From: Marinobacter salexigens
Lineage (GTDB): Bacteria > Pseudomonadota > Gammaproteobacteria > Pseudomonadales > Oleiphilaceae
Assembly: GCF_002806945.1 (NCBI RefSeq)
Contig: NZ_NIHC01000003.1
Coordinates: forward strand, 62,001-126,000
Direction of reading: 5' to 3'
Length of the DNA: 64,000 nt
Both the position numbers and the translations under genes were made by a program. The notes under the pieces are model-generated. The model had not been told where the DNA came from. It ran no database searches and saw only the letters and a program-made list of their open reading frames with translations. Shown in pieces: positions 7,360 to 16,081 of this stretch; position 1 is the first letter of the stretch, and every line of letters begins with the position of its first letter.

Positions 7360-9231
7360 TCAATTGCGTCTTTTTCCATGGCGCCGCAAAACCGTTCCCC
7401 GATCGCCCACCGCATACACCACACCACTGCGGGTAGCACACACCACTCTCAAACCGGCATCACTGCCACTGGGTTCCGTTAGCCATTGGTCCCCGTCGAG
7501 GCGCAGAACACAGCCTCGGGTACCCACGGCAAAGGCACCTGCGGCCTCGGAGCCGGATATCGACAGAATATCTTCCCGCAGGCGGGTAGCCATTTGCTGC
7601 CAACGCTGGCCATTAAAGTGGGCCAAGGTGCCTGATAGCCCAACGGCGTAGATATTGCTCAAGCTGTCGCCCCAGATTCCATAAAGGAAGTTCTCGGTGC
7701 CCACATTGAACTCACTCCACTCTTTGCCGTTGTATCTCAGCACCAGTCCAAAATCGCCGGGGGCCAGCATATGTTCGTCATCCATGGCCCAGAGGCAGTA
7801 TAGCGCTGACTGGGTGCCACTGGGCATGCGCTGCCAGCGCAAACCGTCAAAATGCAAAATCAGGCCTTCGTCCCCTACGGCATACAGGGATTCGGGGCTG
7901 CTGCCCCACATGTCCATGATGGTGAGATCAAGATTCAAGTCGTAATGCAGAGCCCATTGCTGGCCATCAAAGCGGAATATGCGGCCTTCCTGGCCAGCGG
8001 CAAAGAGCCCGGCACCGGTATCCCACAGGCAGTGCACCGTAAGGTCACTGGGTGGTGGCAGAAGCTCCCAGTTGTCACCCTGCAAGCGCATTACCGTGCC
8101 AGCCTCACCGCATGCGTAGCAGGTGCCATCCAAACCTTCGGTGAAGCCCCAAAGCTGGTTTTTGGTCGGTACATCCATGGCTTCCCAGGGGCTGGCGGCT
8201 GCAGCTGCAGGTGGCGGTGCCAGTGCCTGGGTGAAATCTTCTGCAGCGGTCATGATGGTTCCAAAATCGCCGACCGCCAGTGCTTCACCGGTAGACAACA
8301 CGATAATATCCATCAAGTCGTGATGGCTATTGCTCTCCAGCTTGTCGAGGCGTAAGTCCTTGAGGTAGTACAAGTGGCCTTGGTCACCCACAATCAGCAC
8401 GCCGCCTTTATAGGCTTTAAGCGATCTCAGGCGCGGCATGGGTTCGTCAAATGTCAGGGCCTGGAACCGGTTGTTCTGGTAGCGCACCAGTTCGCCGCGG
8501 AAACCACCTTGATCGACGAAATAACGACCGCCACCCAACAGTACGCTGCCATCATCCATTACCAATAAAGCATGAAACCCGGAACCCAATGGACAATCCA
8601 GTTTTTTCCACAGGCCGTCGCTGTCCCGGCGCAGCACAGTGCCTTCTGCACCGGCTGCGTATACGGTGTTGTCTGGTGCGCAGGCAACCGCTCTCAAATT
8701 CACCTGGGTAGGGCTTTGCTCCCGCTGCCACTTGGCCCCGTCAAAGTGCAGAACCATGCCGTCATCGCCTACCGCCCAGGCTTGCCCCTGTTCGTTACCA
8801 TCAATGGCAAACAAGGGTGTGTTTTCCTCGCAGGCGGCAAAACGCCCGTTTGTTTCATCAATCACACCGCCCCGCAATAACTGCCATTGATCGCCATCGT
8901 AGTGCAGCAGAGCGCCCATCCAGCCAACGGCAAAGAGGTTGTTTGCAGATGCGCCCCAAATGCCATGTAAGGGCAGCCGTGTGGGCAGCGTCATCTGCTG
9001 CCATTGCGCTTCCCCTGCCTCGGCTTTGCCGGTATAGCGCAACACCATGCCTTCGTCACCCACAACAAACAGTTCGCCATTGCCTGTCCAGCCAGACCAA
9101 AGCACGTCGCCATCACCGGCACCCACTTCCGGCACCCGGCGCCAGGGTGCGCGACCGGGGGCTGTGGAGTTGTCCGTTCCTAGCATCTGGCGGAAAAATC
9201 GACGGCGTTCAGGCGCGCGAGTGTCTGTCAT
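7360..9231 (-). CDS. Tandem beta-propeller repeat protein (14 repeats), last gene of the molybdoenzyme operon
   Basis: A 623-residue protein built almost wholly of repeats with the pattern AVGDxGxxLHFDGxxW followed by about 25 less conserved residues and a W. I count 14 units from about residue 55 to the end, spaced about 42-44 residues, which would make two seven-bladed propellers. The pattern resembles Ycf48-like/BNR-type repeats. No signal peptide hydrophobic core is present, although the N-terminus contains RRRFFRQML, reminiscent of a twin-arginine motif; the protein is probably cytoplasmic or moves with a partner. It ends the operon that begins with the class II DMSO-reductase-family alpha subunit, 64 bases after the Fe-S ATPase. 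An assembly or scaffold role is a guess from Ycf48; no enzyme motif is seen. Confidence 0.75.
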   Translation of the reverse strand: MTDTRAPERRRFFRQMLGTDNSTAPGRAPWRRVPEVGAGDGDVLWSGWTGNGELFVVGDEGMVLRYTGKAEAGEAQWQQMTLPTRLPLHGIWGASANNLFAVGWMGALLHYDGDQWQLLRGGVIDETNGRFAACEENTPLFAIDGNEQGQAWAVGDDGMVLHFDGAKWQREQSPTQVNLRAVACAPDNTVYAAGAEGTVLRRDSDGLWKKLDCPLGSGFHALLVMDDGSVLLGGGRYFVDQGGFRGELVRYQNNRFQALTFDEPMPRLRSLKAYKGGVLIVGDQGHLYYLKDLRLDKLESNSHHDLMDIIVLSTGEALAVGDFGTIMTAAEDFTQALAPPPAAAAASPWEAMDVPTKNQLWGFTEGLDGTCYACGEAGTVMRLQGDNWELLPPPSDLTVHCLWDTGAGLFAAGQEGRIFRFDGQQWALHYDLNLDLTIMDMWGSSPESLYAVGDEGLILHFDGLRWQRMPSGTQSALYCLWAMDDEHMLAPGDFGLVLRYNGKEWSEFNVGTENFLYGIWGDSLSNIYAVGLSGTLAHFNGQRWQQMATRLREDILSISGSEAAGAFAVGTRGCVLRLDGDQWLTEPSGSDAGLRVVCATRSGVVYAVGDRGTVLRRHGKRRN

Positions 9232-9295
9232 GGCAATACTCTCAAATTAAGGGTGTCTGCCCGGCGATGGGGCTGTCGCAACACTAACCTGGTAT

Positions 9296-10396
9296 TCAAC
9301 TCTGCGGTGAAGAATCGTTAGAGTTGCCCAGCAAGGATTCAAGCTGTTGGCGCAGTGCATTCCTCTGTTCCTCAGGCACAGATTCCAGCGCCTGTTCCAG
9401 CTCGTCACTTTCCAGACCAGCCTGTGCAAGTCCATGCAGGGAGTGTTTGGCTGCGTCCGCAAAACGAGCCTGAGCGTGAGCCACACAGGCAGTGACAACT
9501 GGAGCAAACGCCTGTGCTTCAGGGCCTTCTGGTTCCGAGACGACGATTGGGACGCCAGTATCAGAGCCGCTGGACAACGCCAGCGACAGGGGGATTTGCG
9601 CCAGGGAAGTCACATCCGCAGACGCCAAAGCTTCAGCCAGATGGCTTCGGGGGAAAACGTGAAAGTGGCCGCTACAGTGGGGGCAGCTGACACCCGCCAT
9701 ATTTTCCACTACACCAAGCATCGGAAGCCCCCGCTCCTGGCAAAACCGCACCGCCTTGAGGCTATCCATCAGCGCCACTTCCTGGGGCGTAGTGGCCAGC
9801 AACGCTGCAACATCATGACCTTCCAGCATATCCGAAAGGGTAATCAGTTCGTTGCCCGTTCCCGGTGGCATGTCGATCACCAGAAAATCCAGCGGGCCCC
9901 AATCGAATGATCCGATCAGGTGGTGCATGAAGTCGTGCTTGTAGGCATCCCGCCAGACAATGGGCGTGTCGTCGGTTTCCATCATGAAGGCCAGGGAGCC
10001 AACCTTCACCGGGTGTGCCAGTCCGGCATGCTCAAAGTCTTTTGGTGGCAAGCCTTTTTTGCTCAAGCGCACCCGCTCGCCCACAAATCCGAAAAAACGG
10101 CTCTGATTCGGGCCGTGAATGTCGGCATCCGCCACCCCTACCCGGTAGCCCTGAGCCGCCAGTCCGGCCGCTACGTTGGCCGACACCGTACTTTTGCCCA
10201 CGCCGCCCTTGTTGGCCATCACCATGATGATCTGGCCAATCTGGGCCAGCCGGGACTCAATCAGCCGTTTTTCATGCTGGCCTTTATCCAGCCGGCACTG
10301 TTCTTCCTCAGGGCAAAACTGGCAGGCATGGCCGCGAGCGCAATCCTCCGGCACCAGAGCCAGAGGATCACGACCGGGAAAATGGGAAACCGACAT
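9296..10396 (-). CDS. Mrp/Nbp35-family Fe-S cluster carrier ATPase
   Basis: A P-loop ATPase of 366 residues of the family that carries and delivers [4Fe-4S] clusters. The deviant Walker A motif NKGGVGKST is near residue 63, followed by DADIHGPNQS, the family signature DMPPGTGN, and a C-terminal CPHC pair that binds the bridging cluster. The N-terminus has C19-x5-C25-x2-C28-x5-C34, which resembles the extra N-terminal cluster site of eukaryotic Nbp35 and is not found in ordinary bacterial Mrp/ApbC. The C-terminal 60 residues are acidic and helical. ATG at 10396 follows AAGGAG; the TTG one codon upstream is less likely. Placed 10 bases after the gamma-subunit gene, it probably supplies clusters to the operon's beta and alpha subunits. 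Dedicated maturation is inferred. Confidence 0.85.
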   Translation of the reverse strand: MSVSHFPGRDPLALVPEDCARGHACQFCPEEEQCRLDKGQHEKRLIESRLAQIGQIIMVMANKGGVGKSTVSANVAAGLAAQGYRVGVADADIHGPNQSRFFGFVGERVRLSKKGLPPKDFEHAGLAHPVKVGSLAFMMETDDTPIVWRDAYKHDFMHHLIGSFDWGPLDFLVIDMPPGTGNELITLSDMLEGHDVAALLATTPQEVALMDSLKAVRFCQERGLPMLGVVENMAGVSCPHCSGHFHVFPRSHLAEALASADVTSLAQIPLSLALSSGSDTGVPIVVSEPEGPEAQAFAPVVTACVAHAQARFADAAKHSLHGLAQAGLESDELEQALESVPEEQRNALRQQLESLLGNSNDSSPQS

Positions 10397-10406
10397 CAAG
10401 GGCTCC

Positions 10407-11237
10407 TTAGTTCGGGGCGTTGCCGTCCAGACGGGTGTCCAGAAGTATCCAGGTATGAGTTACGCGCTTGTTGCCATCGCGTTCATTGTCACTACCTTGC
10501 CATATAGCGAATCCCATGGGCACAGTTTCACGATCAAAATTCACTTCGTGCTCACCATCAGACTCAAAGGGTCGTGACATCACCACCTGCCACTCCCTTT
10601 TCTCGGGAACGTCACTGGTAAAGTAGGCACTGCCACCATGAACACTCTGTTGCGGCAGGCTGGTGGTGCTGCCATAACCCCCTGCTACAAGATTCTCCAC
10701 CTGGGGTTCACCGGCGCGCCAATACCAGATATTCACCGGGTTCTCATGGCCAGACCCCATCATGTAGGAGGTATCTGCATCGTTCAGTGCGAACTGTACC
10801 GCCACGCCATCACCGAATTTATCCACAGTAGTCGCACGGTCTTCAGTGGGATCTTTCCAGTGCATGCGTATGTAAAGCCGCTCATCGGAACGGGCTACCT
10901 GAAAATAAATATGCTTGCCCCGGGTTGAGCCTTCTTCAAACCGCAAACCAACAGACTGATGCACCGGGGGCGCTGGCAGCAAATTGGTTCGATATTTTGG
11001 CAAACGATCCCAGATCAGATCATCCGGATCGTTTTGGGTGCGCAAATAAATGCCATCAGGAATGCGCGATACTTTCACTGTATCCCAGGCTTTCACTTCG
11101 CTCACGTTAGGGTTTCTGTCGCTGTGATCGGCCAGTGCGTTGGTGCTTGCCGCCATACAAGCCGCCAAGGTGACCAAACCCGTAAACCGGCTAATACGGT
11201 TTACCAAAGGGCCATTTGCAATATGTTTCAATGTCAT
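10407..11237 (-). CDS. Haem b-binding gamma subunit of class II DMSO-reductase-family enzyme (EbdC/DdhC/SerC-like)
   Basis: A periplasmic subunit of about 276 residues resembling the ethylbenzene dehydrogenase/dimethylsulfide dehydrogenase gamma subunit, which holds one b-type haem and links the Fe-S chain to an external electron partner. A signal peptide (hydrophobic core LVTLAACMAASTNALA, cleavage near ALA-D) is followed by AWDTVKVSRIP, a RLYIRMHWKDPTED segment, a DGVAVQF segment and NIWYWRAG, the pattern of this family. The ATG at 11237 has GAGGAA seven bases upstream; the ATG at 11252 has no such site. It lies in alpha-beta-chaperone-gamma order, as in ddhABDC, serABDC and clrABDC. Axial haem ligands cannot be fixed by eye. 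Confidence 0.82.
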   Translation of the reverse strand: MTLKHIANGPLVNRISRFTGLVTLAACMAASTNALADHSDRNPNVSEVKAWDTVKVSRIPDGIYLRTQNDPDDLIWDRLPKYRTNLLPAPPVHQSVGLRFEEGSTRGKHIYFQVARSDERLYIRMHWKDPTEDRATTVDKFGDGVAVQFALNDADTSYMMGSGHENPVNIWYWRAGEPQVENLVAGGYGSTTSLPQQSVHGGSAYFTSDVPEKREWQVVMSRPFESDGEHEVNFDRETVPMGFAIWQGSDNERDGNKRVTHTWILLDTRLDGNAPN

Positions 11238-11267
11238 GGCGTGGTTCCTCATGCTATTCGGTTGGGT

Positions 11268-12011
11268 TCAGTCCCACATGGGTTGGCTGCTGGCTTCGGT
11301 GCCGGTCTTTCTTGCCCCCTCTTCGGGGCATGGCCCTACCTGATGTTCCAGAGCCCGCTGTTGGGCAAGCGTCCAATCCGGGAGTACCTTCACCAAATGT
11401 GCCAGATTGGCATCCAGACCGTGCTGATCTTCCTGAGCGTATTTGGCGCGAATGGCTTGTAATAGCGGCCTGAGATAGCGAACCAGGAAATCCCTTTGAG
11501 CCCGCCGGTAAGGCGATGCATCCCGCTGGTTTTCCAGGGCCTGAGCCTCTAGGTGGCAAAGCAGTGCACAGAACTCCAGCATCGCTAAAAGGTGATCAGG
11601 CTGGTCTTTATGACCTTCATCATCCACGGCGGCGGTCAGCCCGAAGTGTGTATAGAACGCTTGAACATTCAACAGATAGGCACCAGGGGTTAGCCCCCCA
11701 ACCAGGCTGTTGTAGGCACTGGCCACCAATGGCACCCTCGGTTTGCCTCGCTTGCCATGAACAAACGTAGCCATGTAGCCCACTTGCAAAGCCTCTGCAT
11801 CAGGGCTTGCATCAAACTGTGGCCAGGGCTCACCCCCCAGTGTTTGCCAAGCTTCGCTGAGCGCCCCTTGCAGGCGCCCATCGGCGAGGACTTCCCAGGT
11901 TTCTTCCATGGGGTAACCCAATGCCACAGCCGCAAGGCGATAAACTGCTCCACGAGCCTCGGCAGTTTCAAACTCATGCTGCCGGGTCGTTGGCGCTGCT
12001 AATTGCGTCAT
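11268..12011 (-). CDS. TorD/NarJ-type molybdoenzyme chaperone (delta protein)
   Basis: A 247-residue cytoplasmic helical protein of the redox-enzyme maturation family, expected to bind the Tat signal of the alpha subunit and hold it until the molybdenum cofactor is inserted. The segment QPDHLLAMLEFCALL near residue 140 is the (E)PDH-hydrophobic-LEF signature of TorD/DmsD/DdhD proteins. The position between beta and gamma genes is the order found for ddhD, serD and clrD. The gene starts 16 bases after the beta subunit and ends 30 bases before the gamma ATG. It is not expected to be part of the final enzyme. Confidence 0.85.
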   Translation of the reverse strand: MTQLAAPTTRQHEFETAEARGAVYRLAAVALGYPMEETWEVLADGRLQGALSEAWQTLGGEPWPQFDASPDAEALQVGYMATFVHGKRGKPRVPLVASAYNSLVGGLTPGAYLLNVQAFYTHFGLTAAVDDEGHKDQPDHLLAMLEFCALLCHLEAQALENQRDASPYRRAQRDFLVRYLRPLLQAIRAKYAQEDQHGLDANLAHLVKVLPDWTLAQQRALEHQVGPCPEEGARKTGTEASSQPMWD

Positions 12012-12027
12012 TACCTTTCTCCCGGCC

Positions 12028-13008
12028 TCAGCTCAGTTTGAACATTTCAGCGTGTTTGTAGCCGATCAGAATATCCATAAGTTCGCTGCCTTCGCCATCG
12101 GCCTTCGCCTGACGGGCTTCCTGAAGCGTATCCAGAACCTCGCCGGTACGGGGGCCAAACAGGCTTTCAAGATAGGAAAGCGGTATCCGGGATTCATCCA
12201 GCTGCTCGCCGTTTTCGCCAAACTTGGGTGGCGACAGGGGCGGCACATAGAATACGTTGGGTTCAGTGCCCCACTCTGCGTGCAATGGCAAGGCCACTTT
12301 GTATTTCTCCACCAGCTTGTGAATCGGGCCATCTTCATCGTCGCGATAGCCTATCCAGCGAATTCGACCCACACACTGCTGGGCGCAGGCGGTGGGCAAG
12401 CCCTTTTCAATCCGTGGGTAGCAGAAAATGCACTTCTCGGATTTGGAAATCTCCTCGTTGAAGTAGATCTTCTTGTACGGACAGGCGTTTACGCAGTAGC
12501 GATAGCCCCGGCAGCGTTCCTGATCCACCAGTACAATGCCGTCTTCCTGGCGCTTGTAGATGGCGTTGCGGGTACAAGCCGCCAGGCACGCCGGGTTGGC
12601 GCAGTGGTTACACAGGCGCGGCAGGTAGAAGTAGTAACTGTTGGGGTAGTCACCCTCACCCTCATCTTCGTCCCAGTTAGCACCCCAGGTGGGCTTCACA
12701 TTGGGTCGCAACCAGGGGTCGGTGCCTGTCATCAGGGCGTCTTCGTAGTTGTATTCCCAGGGAATACCGTAATCTTCCTGGCTGGGCTGGCGCCCAAGAC
12801 GCAAGGCACCGTCGGCATCAAAACCACCGCCCATGTTTTCGTAATCCCTTGGGTAACCTTTACCCGGCTGGGACTCCACGTTGTTCCAGTACATGAACTC
12901 ACGGCCGTTGCGGTTGGTCCACATGAGTTTGCAGGCTGCGGAACAGGTGTGGCAGCCAATGCACTTGTTCAGATCCAGGACCATGCTGAGTTGGCGTTTA
13001 ACAGTCAT
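12028..13008 (-). CDS. Fe-S beta subunit of class II DMSO-reductase-family enzyme (DdhB/EbdB/NarH-like)
   Basis: A ferredoxin-like electron-transfer subunit of 326 residues with four cysteine groups: CIGCHTCSAAC (residues 16-26), CNHCANPACLAAC, CRGYRYCVNACPYKK, and CIFCYP...ACAQQC. The third group has Tyr where a cluster cysteine would be (C-R-G-Y), the position where NarH has Trp; this marks the [3Fe-4S]-type site of class II enzymes. No signal peptide is present, so it should be exported with the alpha subunit through Tat. It starts 12 bases after the alpha gene with AGGAG before the ATG. It carries electrons between the molybdenum site and the haem b of the gamma subunit. Confidence 0.92.
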   Translation of the reverse strand: MTVKRQLSMVLDLNKCIGCHTCSAACKLMWTNRNGREFMYWNNVESQPGKGYPRDYENMGGGFDADGALRLGRQPSQEDYGIPWEYNYEDALMTGTDPWLRPNVKPTWGANWDEDEGEGDYPNSYYFYLPRLCNHCANPACLAACTRNAIYKRQEDGIVLVDQERCRGYRYCVNACPYKKIYFNEEISKSEKCIFCYPRIEKGLPTACAQQCVGRIRWIGYRDDEDGPIHKLVEKYKVALPLHAEWGTEPNVFYVPPLSPPKFGENGEQLDESRIPLSYLESLFGPRTGEVLDTLQEARQAKADGEGSELMDILIGYKHAEMFKLS

Positions 13009-13020
13009 GATTATCTCCTC

Positions 13021-15795
13021 TTAAACGGCACGTGGGTCGGTGATATCTTCAGCCTTGGCCAGTTCTATGTCGTAACTGGTTTCATGGATATGCTGGTTAG
13101 CATTCCATTTGGCATAAATAAACTGCAGGTGACCCCAGCCGCCCGCCAACTCCAGCGGTTGTAAAAATACAGCGTGGGAAACGTTCATATTTCTGCGCTG
13201 AATATACTGGTGTGGCTCCCAGCCGTGCTCCATCATGATCGAGTCTACCGGGATGCTCGGATAGAACTTGGCTTGAGCGAAAAAGTCGCCGTTCGCGTTA
13301 AATAACCGCACTGTGTCGCCGTCCTTGATGCCTTTTTTCTCAGCCAGCTGCGGGTTGATGTAGATATTCGGTTCACCGCGCTGCAACCGCAGCAGGTACT
13401 TGTTGCTGCGCCAGTTGGAGTGGATCGCCCAGCGGGAGTGTGGTGAATAGAATTTCAGTGGGTAGTTGGATGCCTCCGGCCCTGCATACAAACGTGCAGT
13501 GGGTACAGTGGATTTCAGTTTCTTGAACCAAGGGTGATCACAGTAGAAAGTGATACGACCGGTCAGGGTTTCGTAGGGCTTTTTGCCATCGGTTTGCGCA
13601 GTGAACGGGTTATACCCCTCATCCGGCTTCAATGGCTGATTCAAGCCCGCGTGTTCGTTCATCACGATGAAACCTTTCTCGGCGGCTTCTTCAAGCGTGA
13701 CACCACCGAATTCCGGGGAATCCTCAATGATGTGCTTGAGCACATCGTAATCCGTGTTCAGGGTGCCCTGGCGGGTAAAGTCGTCGTGAATAGTGTGCAA
13801 ATCACGGGTTACGTCACCATCCTGAATCGGCCCTATGCCGCGGGCAATGGCTCTCTCCTGGATCTTCTTGGTAAGCAGCGCCATGATTTCCCAATCCGGC
13901 TTGGACTCACCCACTGGCTCAACCGAGCGGGTAAATACGTTGGCAAACCGGTGGTACCCCTGGGTACGGATATCCCAGGCTTCATAGTGGCTGGCCGCAG
14001 GCAACACGTAATCGGCCCATTCAGCAGTAGAATCCATGCGCACGTTAATGTTCACGTACAGCTCTTCTGCCTGGCGCAGATGCTCTTCGCGGTACTTTTT
14101 ACTCATTTTGTTGCGACGGAAGGTGTTATCCGCGATGGAAATCATGCCCTTGATTTCGCCGTGGTACGGCATCCAGCCCTTTTCCATGGACTCGTTCATC
14201 ATTTCTTCCATCTCATCAAGATCGAAGCCCACGCGTTTTTTCAGCTTTTTATTGTCAAAGTGATTGCGAGCGCCTTCCATCATGCCGCCACGCAAGAATT
14301 CACCTAGGCCACCCGGCTCCAGACGAGCTGATTTTTTACCTTCAAAACCGGCAAGCTCGCTCCACCTTGGGTGATTCCAGACAACCCAGGATGTGTCCAG
14401 ACCACCGGTACGGCCACCATGCCCGGTCAAAGCCAGTGTCAACGCATACCCCCAACAGGTGTACAAACAGTTGGAGTAGCTTGAAGTGATGTAGCCCAGC
14501 ATAACGATGGCTTTCTTTGCCTTGGCCAGATGACGGGCTTCCTGACGCACAATGTCCGGATGAATGCCGGTATGCTGTTGGGTTTTTTCCGGCGTGTACT
14601 TTGCTGCTTCCTGCTTTACCTGCTCAAAAACTGTGGTGACTTTGAGGCCTTGCTCTACCGTAAAAGTACCTTCAAGAGCCGGGTCCACATCACCAAGCTT
14701 CAGGGTTTTATCGCCATCCCCCATGGAGCCTTTGGCTTTTACAGCTTTGTTAGTGTTCAGATCCCAATGGTAGAACACCTCATCTGATCCACCTTCCACC
14801 ATGTCGGATTCACGCAACAGATTTCCGTTGTCCCTGCGCACCAGCATGGGGAGGTCGGTCTGCTCTTTCATGAACGTTGGTTTGAACAGGTTTTCTTCAA
14901 TAATCACATTCACAAATGACATGGCGAGAAACGGATCCGAACCCTGCTTTATAGGCATCCACAAATCGGTATGGATGGCACTTGGGTTGTAATCCGGTGC
15001 CGTACTGGTGATGCGTGCGCCATTGTATTTCGCTTCCCAGATGTAATGAGCATCAGGAATACGGGTGGCGTTGGGATTAATCATGCCCAGCATGATGTAA
15101 TCGGCATCAAACCAGGCATCAGAGGTGAAGCTTTCCAGCGGGTTGCCATAGGCCAGGTGAGCACCGGTTAACAGATCCCCTACCACGGTAAAGCCGTCAA
15201 GCTGGATGCCACCTACCAAAGCCGCAAAGCGTGCGGGGCCAGACTGACGCACCATGGTCTGGTTGCCAGAACCCTGGTGCGTTTTCAGCTTGCCGGGGCC
15301 ATGCTTGACAAAAATGTCGATGATTTTGTCGGCCACTTCTTCCGTAGCCTGATCCCAGGAGATTCGCTGCCATTTGCCTTCGCCACGTTCGCCTGTGCGC
15401 TTCAATGGATAGCGTAAGCGGTCTGCCTCGTACATGGAGGTGGAGTGAATGGCGCCTTTCTGACAGCCACGGGGATTGGCATCGGGAATGTTCTCATGAA
15501 CCTGTGGGTATTTTGCGATCTGCTCTTCGCGGATCACTATGCCGTCTTTGACATACACGTTCCAGGCACAGTTACCCATGCAGTTAATGCAGTGGGCGGC
15601 GTGTCCAACACTGTCCCATGCCCACTCATTCCGGTAAAGATCTTCCCAGTCGCGATAGGGATACTCTGTGGCCAAGGTGTCTTCGATCGGTTGTAACCGG
15701 TTCAATGCCCAAACGTTTCCACTGAGCATAACGCCAGTACCCGTTGCGCCCAAACCTTTGAGGAAATCGCGGCGCTTCAGCTTCCACATTCCCAT
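13021..15795 (-). CDS. Molybdopterin alpha subunit of class II DMSO-reductase-family enzyme (DdhA/EbdA/SerA/ClrA-like)
   Basis: The 924-residue catalytic subunit. It begins with a twin-arginine signal (KRRDFLKG, residues 7-14, then a hydrophobic stretch), so it is exported folded to the periplasm. The Fe-S motif H68-x3-C72-x3-C76-x34-C111 has His first, the mark of class II enzymes such as NarG, ethylbenzene dehydrogenase, dimethylsulfide dehydrogenase, selenate and chlorate reductases. Asp207 in VGDLLTG is placed like the Asp that ligates Mo in NarG. The start at 15795 is chosen because GAGGAGAG precedes it and it puts RR at residues 8-9; an in-frame start at 15846 would bury the Tat motif. 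Substrate and direction (oxidation or reduction) cannot be decided. An FNR-type box lies upstream. Confidence 0.88.
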   Translation of the reverse strand: MGMWKLKRRDFLKGLGATGTGVMLSGNVWALNRLQPIEDTLATEYPYRDWEDLYRNEWAWDSVGHAAHCINCMGNCAWNVYVKDGIVIREEQIAKYPQVHENIPDANPRGCQKGAIHSTSMYEADRLRYPLKRTGERGEGKWQRISWDQATEEVADKIIDIFVKHGPGKLKTHQGSGNQTMVRQSGPARFAALVGGIQLDGFTVVGDLLTGAHLAYGNPLESFTSDAWFDADYIMLGMINPNATRIPDAHYIWEAKYNGARITSTAPDYNPSAIHTDLWMPIKQGSDPFLAMSFVNVIIEENLFKPTFMKEQTDLPMLVRRDNGNLLRESDMVEGGSDEVFYHWDLNTNKAVKAKGSMGDGDKTLKLGDVDPALEGTFTVEQGLKVTTVFEQVKQEAAKYTPEKTQQHTGIHPDIVRQEARHLAKAKKAIVMLGYITSSYSNCLYTCWGYALTLALTGHGGRTGGLDTSWVVWNHPRWSELAGFEGKKSARLEPGGLGEFLRGGMMEGARNHFDNKKLKKRVGFDLDEMEEMMNESMEKGWMPYHGEIKGMISIADNTFRRNKMSKKYREEHLRQAEELYVNINVRMDSTAEWADYVLPAASHYEAWDIRTQGYHRFANVFTRSVEPVGESKPDWEIMALLTKKIQERAIARGIGPIQDGDVTRDLHTIHDDFTRQGTLNTDYDVLKHIIEDSPEFGGVTLEEAAEKGFIVMNEHAGLNQPLKPDEGYNPFTAQTDGKKPYETLTGRITFYCDHPWFKKLKSTVPTARLYAGPEASNYPLKFYSPHSRWAIHSNWRSNKYLLRLQRGEPNIYINPQLAEKKGIKDGDTVRLFNANGDFFAQAKFYPSIPVDSIMMEHGWEPHQYIQRRNMNVSHAVFLQPLELAGGWGHLQFIYAKWNANQHIHETSYDIELAKAEDITDPRAV

Positions 15796-15933
15796 GACTC
15801 TCTCCTCATCGACAATTGCCACCTGTCGCCGATCCAGGTCGACCACAGTTTATTTATGACCTGTTGTACTCTCTTCATCGGCCAACTCTTTTAAAATTAG
15901 CATAGGCTAGTTTCACTTGAGTGCCGTAAAACA

Positions 15934-15939
15934 CCTATA
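15934..15939 (-). promoter_or_regulatory. Candidate -10 element of the molybdoenzyme operon
   Basis: On the minus strand these bases read TATAGG, four of six matches to TATAAT. The element lies where a class II FNR-activated promoter would have it: an FNR box centred at -41.5 puts the start of transcription at about 15927 and the -10 hexamer at exactly 15939-15934. Confidence 0.5.
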
Positions 15940-15961
15940 GACCCATGTCTCTAAACAAATC

Positions 15962-15975
15962 TTGATACACGTCAA
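15962..15975. promoter_or_regulatory. FNR/Anr box between the molybdoenzyme operon and the cytochrome c gene
   Basis: TTGATACACGTCAA matches the FNR/Anr consensus TTGAT-N4-ATCAA in 9 of 10 defined positions. It lies in the 286-base divergent gap, 167 bases upstream of the alpha-subunit ATG and 107 bases upstream of the cytochrome ATG. The minus-strand -10 candidate at the right distance suggests oxygen-limited activation of the molybdoenzyme operon; no equally good -10 is seen for the cytochrome side. Confidence 0.72.
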
Positions 15976-16081
15976 AGGTGAGCATGCGTGTTTTCAGCAC
16001 ATCCTTGCAAAAAGGCGCGACCTGACGCTTACTTTTACAAATATGCAAGCCTGTGAAACGGTTCAGACACTGGAGGTAAGT

